The notes beneath the pieces are model-generated. The model made no database searches. It had not been told where the DNA came from and worked only from the letters and a program-made list of their open reading frames with translations. Source: Luteolibacter sp. Y139 (GTDB lineage: Bacteria > Verrucomicrobiota > Verrucomicrobiia > Verrucomicrobiales > Akkermansiaceae). Taken from it: a stretch of 64,000 bases of DNA. The translations under genes and the position numbers were made by a program. The stretch is taken from positions 186,001 to 250,000 of the forward strand of contig NZ_JBBUKT010000001.1 in assembly GCF_038066715.1 (NCBI RefSeq), in the 5' to 3' direction. Position 1 is the first letter of the stretch. The number at the start of each line of letters is the position of its first letter. This document shows positions 1-8,940 of this stretch, in pieces.

Positions 1-1
1 C

Positions 2-832
2 AATGCGCTCGGCATGCCGCTCACCATGCGCATCGCGCCGGAGCTCTTCCTCAAGCGCCTGCTCGTCGGCGGCTTCACCAAGGTCTTCGAACTCAACCGC
101 AACTTCCGCAACGAAGGCATCTCCCGCCGCCACAATCCCGAGTTCACCATGCTGGAGGCCTACCAAGCCTTCGCTGACTTCGAGATCATGGCGGACCTCG
201 TCGAGACCCTCGTCTGCCGCCTCGCCGAGAAGTTCTGCGGCGGCCTGAAGATCGAGCACAAGGACGAGGAGGGCAACGTCACCCGCACCATCAATCTCGA
301 GCGCCCCTGGAAGCGCGCGAACTACCACGACCTCATCGCCGAGGCCGCCGGTGCCGACTTCTTCACCATCACTGCAGAGCAACGCCGCCAGCGCTGCGAG
401 GAACTCGGCGTCCAGATCTCTGAAAACATGGAAGACCACGAGGTCATCCAGCAGGTCTTCGAAAAGAAGGTCGAGGAACACAGCTTCGACCCTTGCTTCG
501 TCACCCGTGTCTCCAGCGAACTCGTCCCGCTCGCCAAGGTCACCCCCGGCGGCAAGACCGTCGAAGTCTACGAGCTCATCATCAACGGCCAGGAAATCAG
601 CCCCGGCTACTCCGAGCTCAATGACCCGGACGTCCAGCGCGACCGCCTCGAACACCAGGCCGGCGGCGAGGAAGAACAGAAGGTCGACTACGATTTCATC
701 GAAACCCTCGAGCACGGCATGCCCCCCGCCGGCGGCATCGGCATCGGCATCGATCGCCTCATCATGATGCTCACCGGCGCCCCCACCATCCGCGACGTCA
801 TCCTCTTCCCGCTCCTCAAGCGGAAGGACTAA
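2..832 (+). CDS. lysS: Lysyl-tRNA synthetase, class II (C-terminal part)
   Basis: This is the 3' part of a class II lysyl-tRNA synthetase, which charges tRNA-Lys with lysine in the cytoplasm. The reading frame is open from base 2, so the gene begins outside the window. The visible 276 residues hold the motif 2 region ([20 protein letters not shown]), the conserved [19 protein letters not shown] active-site stretch, and motif 3 near the end ([15 protein letters not shown]). The N-terminal OB-fold anticodon-binding domain and motif 1 are missing only because of the window edge. A strong hairpin terminator follows the stop codon. Family assignment is very secure. Confidence 0.97.
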   Translation, partial: NALGMPLTMRIAPELFLKRLLVGGFTKVFELNRNFRNEGISRRHNPEFTMLEAYQAFADFEIMADLVETLVCRLAEKFCGGLKIEHKDEEGNVTRTINLERPWKRANYHDLIAEAAGADFFTITAEQRRQRCEELGVQISENMEDHEVIQQVFEKKVEEHSFDPCFVTRVSSELVPLAKVTPGGKTVEVYELIINGQEISPGYSELNDPDVQRDRLEHQAGGEEEQKVDYDFIETLEHGMPPAGGIGIGIDRLIMMLTGAPTIRDVILFPLLKRKD

Positions 833-877
833 GACGACATCGTTCTCTTCTCGCTGCCAAAGCGAGAAAACTAAGGA

Positions 878-903
878 GGGGGGACACTCTTGTCCCCCCT
901 TTT
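878..903 (+). terminator. Rho-independent terminator of lysS
   Basis: A perfect 9-bp stem (878-886 with 891-899, GGGGGGACA/TGTCCCCCC) with a 4-base loop is followed by TTTT at 900-903. It sits 45 bp after the lysS stop and just before the end of the convergent gene ending at 912. Confidence 0.85.
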
Positions 904-911
904 CGTTTACC

Positions 912-3900
912 TTACTTCCCGCCCGCCCACTTCACCGCATTCGCCAGCAGCTTGCGGAAGTTGGCCTCGCGGTGGACATCCCCGTCGTGACCCAGGGCAA
1001 TGCACACGACCCGCGACTTCGGGTGCTCCACAATCCACACGGACGGATGCTTCTTGGCCGTCTGGCTGGAGACTGAAGTCTCCACCAGCACCTGCACCTT
1101 CGCATCCGGCAGGAGGTTCACCTGATAGAGTTCATCGCGCACCTTGAACTCACCCTGCACGCCGGCGACCACCGGATGCTCCGGCTTGAGAACCTTCAGG
1201 CTGAACTCGCCGAGCGGATCGTGCGCCCGGGCTCCGCCACCGACGAAGGTCGTATTGTAAGCCGACCAATCGGCGAAGTTATACCACGTCGCCGGATGAA
1301 GCAGCACCAGGCCACCGCCATCCGCCACATAGGAAGCAAAGGCCCGCTGAAACTCGGGGGAACGGACGTAAGCCGGATTGTTCGTGCTGAAGACAAACAC
1401 ATCCGCGCGCGCCAACTCTTCAGCCGCCTTGCCGGGGTCCGAGGTGTAGAGCGTCGCACAGCCTACATCGCGCAAGACACCCTGATCCTCGCGATCAAAC
1501 CACGCCGAGAAATCATGCGAGCCACCGCCGCCGGCAAGCAGCACGCGGAGCTTTTCCTTCGTCGCGGGCAAGGACGCATTCGATTGCCCATCCGGCCCGC
1601 CATCGACCGGCGGCGGGGCGATTTTGCCGTCCTTCGCGGCAGCCTCCAAGGTGATCGCCGCAATCATCGGCGCCGCCACCTTGTTGCCGCTGGTGAGCAC
1701 CAGCTTCTCGATCACCCCATCCTTCTTCTTCAAATCGCGCCACAGGTAGCGCATCTGGCCGTGATCCACGAGATCTGCCCAAGCCGAACCCGGAACGTCG
1801 ATGCGGCCCGCGTGATCCGCGAACTCCACGCCGTTGCGCAAAGCGATCTCCTCCACTCCGCCACCGACATAGTGAACGGCGATGGTCACCAGCGCATCCT
1901 TCTCCCGCATCACCGGGAAGCCCCAGCCCGCGACCCCGCCTAACAAATGCAAGCGGCTCACCGCGGCATTCACCGGAATCTCAACGCTCTCCGGCATCGT
2001 CCGGCTCACCGCGCGATCTTCCATCCCACCCTTCAGCACGATGACATTCTTGCCACCTGGCGTGGTCAGCGGATCAGGAAGCTGGAAGGGCACGCCGTGC
2101 TCTTCGACGAGGCCATATTTCTTGATACCCACACGATCCCCCGCGACATCCGGCGAGAGATAAACGCCACGGCTACCATCGGCAGTCGCCGCCTTGCCGA
2201 AGGAGAGCGTATGGAATCGCTGCTCACCCGAACGGAGGTAGGCAATCAGATCCCGCAGCGGCTCGGCCCCCAAGCCCTCAAAGCCCTCCGGCATCAGCGA
2301 CTTGCCGGTATTTGTGCGATTGGCGATCGTGTTTAGCGGCACCTCAGTCTCACCGGACGCATTCTTCACGAAGATGCTGCTGGCCGTCTCCCGGCTGATG
2401 AATCCGGACAGCGTGCGGCCATCGGTGGTGGTGACGTTCCACACATGATAGCTCGGCTCCACCTCGCGATTCGGATCCACGATGTGAGTCAGCAGCGTCT
2501 CGACACCATGGACGCCGATGCCCTCGAGCACCGGCCCGATAAGCGCACCTTGTTCATGATACTTGTGGCACGTCGCACAGGTGGCGAAGAGCAGCTTCCC
2601 CGTCTCCGCATTCCCCGGCTTGCTGACTTCCGGCAACAAGCGCGCAATGATCGCATCCTTCGCCTCGCTGGCACCGCGCAGCTTCTTCATCAGCGGCGCC
2701 GCATGCTCCTTCACCTTCGCATCCGGGTGATCGGCCAAGCGCGGCAGCACCGTGGTGCCCACCACCGCCAGCGTCAGCTCGCCGCTATCCAAGGCATCAA
2801 TAAGAGCAATCGCAGAAGCCGGCTTGCCCAACAACGCCTCCAGCGCCTTCGCCTTGTCCTGCGGACTGAGCGCGGAAAGCGAGCCAATCAGCAGCTTCGC
2901 ACCATCGGCCGAACCACTGGCCGCAATCGCATCCCGGATCGCACCCGACTTCGCCGCACCGGCAGCAAGCGCCGTGGAAAGATCCTTCGAATACACCGGC
3001 AGGGCCGCGAGCGAAACCAGCACGGGCTCATCGGAGCCAGCAGCCTTCAACAACTCCGCCACCGCGCCATCGACCTGCTCCGCCTTCCAACCCTTCGCCG
3101 CCAGCGGCAGCGCCGCTGCCCGCACCTTCGGCGAGCCTTTCGCGGCCAACGCCCCAAGCGCTTGATCCAGTCGCGCACTGCGCGGCAGTTCCCCCTGATA
3201 GAGCGAATTCAAACACGCCACCGCCATCTCTTCGGAACCTTCCAGCGCCGCGAGCATGCCAGCCAGTTGATCGGCATCCTTCCGACCGGCATCAAAGAGC
3301 AAGCGCACCAGACCCGCATGCTTCGCCGCATCCGGACCCGCCAGCGACTTCGCCAGCACCGCCGCCGGATCATGCTTCGACAAGCGCGCCACCGCCGCGA
3401 GCGACCAGCGATCATCGGTGGGAACGGCTGCCAGTGCATCAGGAGAAATCACGGCATCACCGGGAAGCCCAGCCAACCACTGCAAGCGCACCCGCGATTC
3501 CTTCTCCTTCGCAAGTTGGTCACCAATCGCATCCACCACCTTCTTCGTGGCAAATTGCGGATACGCACCGATCACACGACCCGCAGTCACACGGATTCCT
3601 GCATCGGCATCATCCAGCGTGGCGATCAGCTCGTTCTCCTCCAGCACACCAGCCGCAGCACGAACCCACATCGAGTGAATCTTCGCCACACCCTTCGCAT
3701 CCTTGAGCTTCGCAGCGGCAGCTTTGACATCGCCGTCCTCGATCAAGCGCTGGGCACGGAAGCGCACCTCACGGTTCGGATGGCCAAGCGCGGCAATGCG
3801 ACCATCAAGCGTGGTCAGATCCACCTTCGGCAGCGGCTTCGATTGCTTGTGGCTATAGCGCTGGATGCGTCCGAAGAAATGATCCCGGTCCGGCCGCGCA

Positions 3901-5768
3901 GCCTGATTGTTCCACAAATGGATCGGCCCGCGCGGGTCATTGTGAAGGATCGCCTGGTTGTAAAAGTCGATCACGTAAAGCTGCCCATCCGGGCCAACGC
4001 GCGTGTCGATCTGCCGGCTCCAGAAGTCGCGCGTCGCCGAGAACTCCTCATCCCGGACCTTCTCCGCCTTGTAGGTCACCCCATCCGGTGAAAGCGCCTC
4101 ATGGTGCACGATGTGCACCGTAGGCTCGCAGGTGAAGTAACCCATCTTCCACTGATCGGGCCACGCTCCACCTTCATACACCGCACAGCCGCAAGCCGCC
4201 GTGAAGGACCCAATCACATCGTTGGGTTGATTCTCCACGATCTCCTCCCACGACATCAGCGGCTTCACCGGCCGCAGGTGCACCATCACCTGCCACGAAG
4301 GCTGATTGCCGACGCCCCCCTCCGCCATCACGCGATCACTGACCGGCACGTGCATCACGAGGTCACCGGAAGTCGGCTGGGTGAAAAACATCTCCCCATC
4401 CGCCGTGACATCCACACCCCAGCAGTTCCCGCTCTTGGCGCTCACCATCTCGATCTTGGACCCATCCGGCTTGAAGCGAACGATCCCGGAACCGATTCCG
4501 CCGAAGTCCGTCTTGCCATCACCCGAGGTGACCTTCCGGGACGACGAGTAGCCATGCGTCGCATAGACCCACCCATCCAAGCCCCAGCGCAGGTTATTGA
4601 GCACCGAGTGCGTATCGAAAGTGCCGAGGCCGGTGTAGAGCACCTCGCGCTTGTCAGCCTTGCCGTCCCCATTGGTATCACGGAGGTAGAGAATGCTCGG
4701 CGGCTGCGCGACGATCACTCCGTCTTTGTAAAAGCAGAAGCTCGTCGCCATATCCAGGTCATCGGCGAAGACGTGCTTGGTATCCATCACCCCGTCGCCG
4801 TTCTTGTCCTCCAGCCACGAAACCGTGTCGCGCCCCGGCCGATCAACGGCGGCAGGCTTGTCCAGATTCGTCTCGCGCTGCCACACCGAGTACATCGACT
4901 CCGGTCCCCCACCCCGCTTGCCTTCCGGATACTCGAGACTCTCGATCACCCACAGCCTGCCCTTCTCATCCCAATCGAGATTGAGCGGCTTCGAGATCAA
5001 TCCCTCGGAGGCGACAAGCTCCGCCTTGAAATCGGGATGCACCTTCAAGCTCTCGATCTCCTTCTGCGGCGAAAGCGGACCGCCCGGCGGATACACCAGC
5101 GCGGCGAGATCGTCCTTCGTCGAAAGCTCATCCACCTTCTCCTCACCCGCAGCCCACAGCAGCGAACGGCGCATCATCGTCCGGATCGCCGGATGCGACC
5201 GCGTCTCCGCGCGCTTCCCCGGAACGAAATACACCACCCGCCCCTTGCCCTTGCTCTCGGTCCACACCACCGGCGAGACACCATAGACGTAAGGCTGCGG
5301 CTCCGTGCCCTTCATGTGCTTCCGGTTCGGCGACCACGTCGTCGTCAGCACCTGATCACCGGCCGCCACGTCGAGCCCGTGGATCATCTCATCCTCGATA
5401 TCGAAATTCGAGATCCCTTTCGTCAGCTGATTCTCGCGCCCCGGCGGCGTGAAGAACATCGGCACCGTCCCCGACCAGCGAACGGCCTCGCCCTTCACCC
5501 AGCCGGAAGCCGTGATCGCATCATGCACCAGCACCACGCCACCACCCTTCTCCACGAAAGCCTCGATCAAGCGCCGCTGCTCATCAGTCCAGCGCTCGCC
5601 CCCACCCAACACGATCACTTTGGCCTTAGCCAAATCCTCCGCAGCCGGAAAGCCGCCTTTCGACGGTGCTCCTTCCACCGTGCCCTCCTGCACGAACATC
5701 GGGGGCGGAGCCGCCTGGGTGACGGTCATCCAAGCAGTACAAAGAATCGCAGCAAGGGTCGTTCTCAT
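912..5768 (-). CDS. Secreted PVC-type protein: ThuA, membrane-bound dehydrogenase, HEAT repeats, cytochrome c, ThuA
   Basis: This 1618-residue protein starts with a signal peptide (MRTTLAAILCTAWMTVTQA). In order it has a ThuA-like glutamine-amidotransferase-fold domain (about 25-215), a seven-bladed-propeller 'membrane-bound dehydrogenase' domain of Pirellula/Verrucomicrobia type (about 235-640), a HEAT-repeat stretch (about 650-1030), a heme c domain with CATCH at 1064-1068, and a second ThuA-like domain (about 1404-1615). Such proteins are expanded in Planctomycetes and Verrucomicrobia and are thought to act in periplasmic carbohydrate oxidation, but substrates are mostly unknown. The heme motif implies covalent heme attachment in the periplasm. 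Two ThuA domains at opposite ends is unusual. The gene stands alone, between the lysS terminator and a sparsely coding interval. Confidence 0.9.
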   Translation of the reverse strand: MRTTLAAILCTAWMTVTQAAPPPMFVQEGTVEGAPSKGGFPAAEDLAKAKVIVLGGGERWTDEQRRLIEAFVEKGGGVVLVHDAITASGWVKGEAVRWSGTVPMFFTPPGRENQLTKGISNFDIEDEMIHGLDVAAGDQVLTTTWSPNRKHMKGTEPQPYVYGVSPVVWTESKGKGRVVYFVPGKRAETRSHPAIRTMMRRSLLWAAGEEKVDELSTKDDLAALVYPPGGPLSPQKEIESLKVHPDFKAELVASEGLISKPLNLDWDEKGRLWVIESLEYPEGKRGGGPESMYSVWQRETNLDKPAAVDRPGRDTVSWLEDKNGDGVMDTKHVFADDLDMATSFCFYKDGVIVAQPPSILYLRDTNGDGKADKREVLYTGLGTFDTHSVLNNLRWGLDGWVYATHGYSSSRKVTSGDGKTDFGGIGSGIVRFKPDGSKIEMVSAKSGNCWGVDVTADGEMFFTQPTSGDLVMHVPVSDRVMAEGGVGNQPSWQVMVHLRPVKPLMSWEEIVENQPNDVIGSFTAACGCAVYEGGAWPDQWKMGYFTCEPTVHIVHHEALSPDGVTYKAEKVRDEEFSATRDFWSRQIDTRVGPDGQLYVIDFYNQAILHNDPRGPIHLWNNQAARPDRDHFFGRIQRYSHKQSKPLPKVDLTTLDGRIAALGHPNREVRFRAQRLIEDGDVKAAAAKLKDAKGVAKIHSMWVRAAAGVLEENELIATLDDADAGIRVTAGRVIGAYPQFATKKVVDAIGDQLAKEKESRVRLQWLAGLPGDAVISPDALAAVPTDDRWSLAAVARLSKHDPAAVLAKSLAGPDAAKHAGLVRLLFDAGRKDADQLAGMLAALEGSEEMAVACLNSLYQGELPRSARLDQALGALAAKGSPKVRAAALPLAAKGWKAEQVDGAVAELLKAAGSDEPVLVSLAALPVYSKDLSTALAAGAAKSGAIRDAIAASGSADGAKLLIGSLSALSPQDKAKALEALLGKPASAIALIDALDSGELTLAVVGTTVLPRLADHPDAKVKEHAAPLMKKLRGASEAKDAIIARLLPEVSKPGNAETGKLLFATCATCHKYHEQGALIGPVLEGIGVHGVETLLTHIVDPNREVEPSYHVWNVTTTDGRTLSGFISRETASSIFVKNASGETEVPLNTIANRTNTGKSLMPEGFEGLGAEPLRDLIAYLRSGEQRFHTLSFGKAATADGSRGVYLSPDVAGDRVGIKKYGLVEEHGVPFQLPDPLTTPGGKNVIVLKGGMEDRAVSRTMPESVEIPVNAAVSRLHLLGGVAGWGFPVMREKDALVTIAVHYVGGGVEEIALRNGVEFADHAGRIDVPGSAWADLVDHGQMRYLWRDLKKKDGVIEKLVLTSGNKVAAPMIAAITLEAAAKDGKIAPPPVDGGPDGQSNASLPATKEKLRVLLAGGGGSHDFSAWFDREDQGVLRDVGCATLYTSDPGKAAEELARADVFVFSTNNPAYVRSPEFQRAFASYVADGGGLVLLHPATWYNFADWSAYNTTFVGGGARAHDPLGEFSLKVLKPEHPVVAGVQGEFKVRDELYQVNLLPDAKVQVLVETSVSSQTAKKHPSVWIVEHPKSRVVCIALGHDGDVHREANFRKLLANAVKWAGGK

Positions 5769-5893
5769 GGGTTGGTCGCCTCTTCTACTTTAGTAACCAC
5801 GAAGGTTCTAGCCTCCGCAGCAAACGCGATACGGGATTGTGGATTTCAGCGGCGGATCTCCGCCAACTGCTAGGGGATCACTACGGATCATCG

Positions 5894-6127
5894 TCAATCA
5901 TGGCTTCCCGGCACGATCTCCGCCAACCATTCCTCCACGAGTTCTTCTGAACAGATTGCGGTGCGAAAGCCACGCCCCCCCTTGCCGTCCCCCGCAAGCC
6001 TCTTGCCGGGGCCCCCGGGCAAGCTCACCTTGTAACTAACCGGGGTGCCGGGCTTCAGGCGCCGGTAGCTCCATTCCTTTCGCTCCGGAGAGCGGCAGAT
6101 CTGCGGATACCACGAGGAGCCTCCCAC
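5894..6127 (-). CDS. Possible small hypothetical protein
   Basis: This is a 77-codon frame with a GTG start; an in-frame stop lies shortly upstream. The product is basic in the middle (a GGPGKR/GKGGRGFRT stretch) and ends in a plausible amphipathic helix (SEELVEEWLAEIV). It contains Trp and Tyr in a natural-looking composition, and its third codon positions are GC-rich like the genes around it. It is divergent from the zinc-ribbon gene at 6161, with 33 bp between them. I do not recognise a family. The surrounding interval 5769-6160 shows nothing else except two copies of GATCTCCGCCAAC near 5855 and 5920. It could equally be non-coding. Confidence 0.4.
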   Translation of the reverse strand: MGGSSWYPQICRSPERKEWSYRRLKPGTPVSYKVSLPGGPGKRLAGDGKGGRGFRTAICSEELVEEWLAEIVPGSHD

Positions 6128-6160
6128 CGTATCCTCGTAAAATTCCAGTCCTTACGTCTC

Positions 6161-6529
6161 GTGCACAAGTGTCCGAAATGCGGAGCAGAGTTGCTTGTGG
6201 AGCATCCCAAGGGTCCATCCATGTGGATCGAGCGATGCTCTTGCTGCGACTACGAAGGCGGAGGCACAATCTCGCTTCCCATCTCGGAAACCCCCTACTT
6301 CGACCTCGACAAGGTGGTCTCAGGTTACTTCCAACTCTCGGAATTGGCGCAGGTTGCCGAGTTGCGCAGGATCTTGCCGGAGCTGCAGTCGCAGCCGAGT
6401 GCCAAGGTGATTGAGCAGTTGAGATCGGATGGCTTGCGTTGGCACATGGAGCGCATTGAGAATGGGAAGGCCGTTGGCTATACCCGGGAAGCACGGGAGC
6501 ACGGGATCAACTTCATCATTGTCGCCTAG
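6161..6529 (+). CDS. Zinc-ribbon hypothetical protein
   Basis: A 122-residue protein with an N-terminal four-cysteine zinc ribbon (CPKC at 4-7 and CSCC at 27-30 or nearby) and a C-terminal part with helix-forming sequence (residues about 55-100). The start is GTG at 6161, chosen because it directly precedes the ribbon. No function can be named. It is followed after 32 bp by a second protein of similar layout, so the two probably form a tandem pair in one transcription unit. Confidence 0.7.
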   Translation: MHKCPKCGAELLVEHPKGPSMWIERCSCCDYEGGGTISLPISETPYFDLDKVVSGYFQLSELAQVAELRRILPELQSQPSAKVIEQLRSDGLRWHMERIENGKAVGYTREAREHGINFIIVA

Positions 6530-6561
6530 CAATTCCGCCCTCGTCCCCGATTCCATAGTCC

Positions 6562-6990
6562 ATGGACAACCGCTGCCCAGACTGTCAGTCGCCTCTCCAC
6601 AGCTTCCGCCGTGGCGCTTGTTTATGTGTCGAGTGTTCCTCCCCTTCGTGCCCTTGGGGCGCGGTTACGACATTCCCCATCCCCATTTTCATCGACCACA
6701 TCCGCTACTCGATCGTCATCCCTGCCCTCCCTGAAGCCACCCCGGCGGTGCTTATTGAGCTCAATAAAAGGTTCACACACGGCATTCCCGTCACCCGCAG
6801 CCTCGCCACCCGGGGAGAGCTGCCTCCATTCGAGGCCCGCGCGCACGAAGTCTGGCACGAGGCCCATCGGCTCCGCGATGCTGGCATCCCCTTCCGCATC
6901 GAACCGGACTATCCCTTCGACCTTGATGTACCCGAGACGGCATTCGGCCCACCGGATGGACATCTTTCTGATGAACCTGCAAGCATCTAG
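6562..6990 (+). CDS. Zinc-ribbon hypothetical protein, relative of the preceding gene
   Basis: A 142-residue protein beginning MDNRCPDC. It has a CPDC...CVEC-type ribbon and a third cysteine pair near residues 25-30, followed by a segment that matches its neighbour in layout: a short beta-rich part, then helices with LNKRF and EARAHEVWHEAHRLRDAGIPF. The similarity to the product of 6161-6529 is one of architecture rather than obvious identity, so old duplication is an inference. Function unknown. Confidence 0.65.
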   Translation: MDNRCPDCQSPLHSFRRGACLCVECSSPSCPWGAVTTFPIPIFIDHIRYSIVIPALPEATPAVLIELNKRFTHGIPVTRSLATRGELPPFEARAHEVWHEAHRLRDAGIPFRIEPDYPFDLDVPETAFGPPDGHLSDEPASI

Positions 6991-7020
6991 CCACACACTC
7001 CGGCCAACAATACTCACGCC

Positions 7021-7163
7021 ATGCGCCCCCTCCGATACTCCGGCTGCCGCGAGCACTGCGCGATGCTCGCCGACGAAGAGTTGCAGCATGCCGACCTGAA
7101 GCTCGTGGACCGAAGGAGTTCAAATCAGAGGCAGTGGCCATGCGCTACGAACCCAAACGGTAG
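7021..7163 (+). pseudogene. Remnant of a dihydrofolate reductase family (RibD C-terminal domain-like) gene
   Basis: From ATG 7021 the frame reads MRPLRYS...CAMLADEEL, which resembles the N-terminus of the short DHFR-family proteins (MRPLRYSINVTLDGC-type start). It then jumps straight to DLKLVDR, which belongs to the C-terminus of the same family. After one missing base the frame changes at about 7113 and continues KEFKSEAVAMRYEPKR followed by TAG at 7161-7163, the usual family ending. So both ends of one gene are present with most of the middle (well over 100 codons in the family) deleted and a frameshift added. Family recognition is from memory of the motif pattern. The remnant ends 5 bp before the HIT gene. 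Confidence 0.7.
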
Positions 7164-7168
7164 CCAAG

Positions 7169-7633
7169 ATGCCTAGCTCACCGCACAAGCAGTTTGCCGA
7201 CCCTGCGACGTCCGATTGCATCTTCTGCCGTATCGCCAGCAGTGAACTCGAAGCCAGTTTGGTTTTCGAGAGTCCCGCGGTAATCGCCTTTCTCGATCTT
7301 TCCCCGATCAATCCCGGCCACACCCTCGTGATTCCCCGGCGCCACGTCTCTTCATTCTCGGACCTCCAGCCTGCCGAAGCCCACGCTCTGGTAGAGGTGG
7401 CACAGCGTATCGCGACATGCCTCAAGGCGATGTTGCCGGATTGCGAAGGGATCACCTTATCCCTCGCCGATGGTGAGGTCGCCGGACAAGAGGTTCCCCA
7501 TGCCCATTTCCACGTCATTCCCCGGCACGCGAACGATCACTTTGGCTGGCGACGCTTTGGCCAACGAGCCGAGCGATCCCATCTCGATTCAACGGCAGCA
7601 CGACTTCGCGAGCAACTCAAGTCCGAGCGATGA
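7169..7633 (+). CDS. HIT family hydrolase
   Basis: A 154-residue histidine-triad protein. The triad HAHFHV lies at 111-116, with catalytic His111, His113 and His115. An N-terminal CIFC (17-20) matches the zinc site seen in Hint/PKCI-type members, and NPGHTLVIPRRH (48-59) is the usual helix-strand block. Such enzymes hydrolyse nucleoside phosphoramidates or dinucleoside polyphosphates in the cytoplasm. The exact substrate cannot be told. It follows the DHFR-family remnant immediately and may use that gene's old promoter. Confidence 0.92.
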   Translation: MPSSPHKQFADPATSDCIFCRIASSELEASLVFESPAVIAFLDLSPINPGHTLVIPRRHVSSFSDLQPAEAHALVEVAQRIATCLKAMLPDCEGITLSLADGEVAGQEVPHAHFHVIPRHANDHFGWRRFGQRAERSHLDSTAARLREQLKSER

Positions 7634-7676
7634 CCGCCACGCCTGACCCTACGCTATCACATCTTCTCAAGCTCAC

Positions 7677-7922
7677 ATGAAACGAACCGGAAAGTGTCCC
7701 AAGTGCGAGTGCACCAACATCATTGCCGACGCGAAGGTAATCGACCGCGCCCACGGCAACATCCAGCAGGAATTGTCCATCGCTACCTTCCGGAACCCCG
7801 GGGCTCTTTTCTTCAAGGAGAAGCAAGAGACCACCGTTTCGGCCTGGGTATGCTCCAGCTGCGGCTACGTGGAATTCTATGCCGACCACCCGGGCACCAT
7901 CGACCTGTCGGAAGACGAGTAA
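7677..7922 (+). CDS. Small zinc-ribbon protein
   Basis: An 81-residue protein with a classic two-knuckle zinc ribbon: CPKCECTNI near the start (8-16) and CSSCGYVEFYA (about 60-70) near the end. The layout resembles the small nucleic-acid-binding zinc-ribbon proteins of bacteria. It lies 43 bp after the HIT gene on the same strand and may be co-transcribed. No specific role can be assigned. Confidence 0.75.
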   Translation: MKRTGKCPKCECTNIIADAKVIDRAHGNIQQELSIATFRNPGALFFKEKQETTVSAWVCSSCGYVEFYADHPGTIDLSEDE

Positions 7923-7973
7923 GCTACCACGGCACTCCGGAAAATCGGCTGCGATTGATTCAGTGGCCCCGCC

Positions 7974-8816
7974 TCACCGCCGGTTCTCCGAAGGCCGCCA
8001 CCCGATCCACTTCTTGTAGGTGTTAGAAAAGGTATGCGGGTTCGAGTAGCCCACCATCCGCGTGATCGTCTCCACCTTCTCGTCCGTCGTGGACAGCAGA
8101 TGCCGCGCCGTCTGCATCCGCAGAAAGGTCACATGCTGCATCGGACTCCGCCCAAGCTCATCGCGACAAAGCCGCCGCAAGTGCTCCTTGCACACACACG
8201 CGCGCGCCGCCAGCTCCTCCAGCGACCACGAGTGATCCAGCGACTTCTCCACCGCGTCCCACAGCTTCCATAGCCGCGCATCGCTCTGGTGCGGCTGCGC
8301 GAAACGCAGCACATAGCCGTGAATCAGCTCCGTCCACAGGTGCAACATCGCCGGCGCATTCGCTCCAGTACACTCCGCATGCAGCCCTTGGATCGCATTC
8401 AACAAAGGCTGCGGATCATAAGCACCGAGCACCGGCGAAGCAGCCGACACGATCGGATTCGACTCACGCGATTCCAAATAGCGCACCCAGCACATCCGCC
8501 ACGGCTCGCGACCCGTCGTCTTCATCGCATTCGTCACGAACGGCGGCAGCAGGCAGGCCTGCCCGGCCGTCACACTCCGCCATTGCCCGTCCGCCTTCAC
8601 CAATCCACTGCCGCTGTAGCACGCGAGCATGAAGGTCCCCGACTGATCCGGCCGCGACATTTCAAACGCCGGACCACCCTCCAAAACCCCCGCGTGCGCG
8701 ATGTGATGCTGCGCCAGCAAAGGGCACACCGGGCTATCGCGCAGCCAGTCGCGGTCGTCGCTGGCGTCGGCGCGAGTCACCGAACGCCGGCTCGCTTGGG
8801 TCTCAGGAGCGGACAT
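7974..8816 (-). CDS. AraC-family transcriptional regulator
   Basis: A 280-residue regulator. An N-terminal cupin-like sensing domain (about 20-160) precedes a C-terminal double helix-turn-helix of AraC/XylS type (SLEELAARACVCKEHLRRLC and ETITRMVGYSNPHTFSNTYKKW). The ATG at 8816 is preferred to an upstream in-frame TTG at 8852, because a GGGAGGG purine run sits just before the ATG. It is transcribed away from the cupin gene at 8940, and a repeated motif lies in the 123-bp gap. In this family that arrangement usually means control of the divergent gene in response to a sugar-like ligand; here that is an inference. Confidence 0.9.
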   Translation of the reverse strand: MSAPETQASRRSVTRADASDDRDWLRDSPVCPLLAQHHIAHAGVLEGGPAFEMSRPDQSGTFMLACYSGSGLVKADGQWRSVTAGQACLLPPFVTNAMKTTGREPWRMCWVRYLESRESNPIVSAASPVLGAYDPQPLLNAIQGLHAECTGANAPAMLHLWTELIHGYVLRFAQPHQSDARLWKLWDAVEKSLDHSWSLEELAARACVCKEHLRRLCRDELGRSPMQHVTFLRMQTARHLLSTTDEKVETITRMVGYSNPHTFSNTYKKWIGWRPSENRR

Positions 8817-8863
8817 GCCCTCCCACCCTAACCGCCCGCGTCCACTCCGCAAGCCTCCGGAAT

Positions 8864-8940
8864 GTGCAGATTCGATACGGAAAATTGCGCTGCTTGAGCT
8901 TGCCGCCTTCCCTCACCCCCTCGAAAGTGCAGATCTGATA
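8864..8940. promoter_or_regulatory. Paired direct repeats, likely AraC-type operator half-sites
   Basis: GTGCAGATTCGATA (8864-8877) and GTGCAGATCTGATA (8927-8940) agree at 12 of 14 positions and lie in the same orientation exactly 63 bp apart, about six helical turns. They sit between the divergent AraC regulator and the cupin gene. The second copy ends on the A of the cupin start codon, so binding there could block expression. Direct repeats on one face of the helix are what an AraC dimer needs for DNA looping or side-by-side binding. Confidence 0.6.

Noticed and set aside
2445-5873. Two very long open frames on the + strand (2445-4091 and 4101-5873) opposite the PVC-type gene
   Set aside because: They lie antisense to a protein with clear domains from end to end; their products are Arg/His/Leu-rich without known motifs, as expected for shadows in GC-rich DNA.
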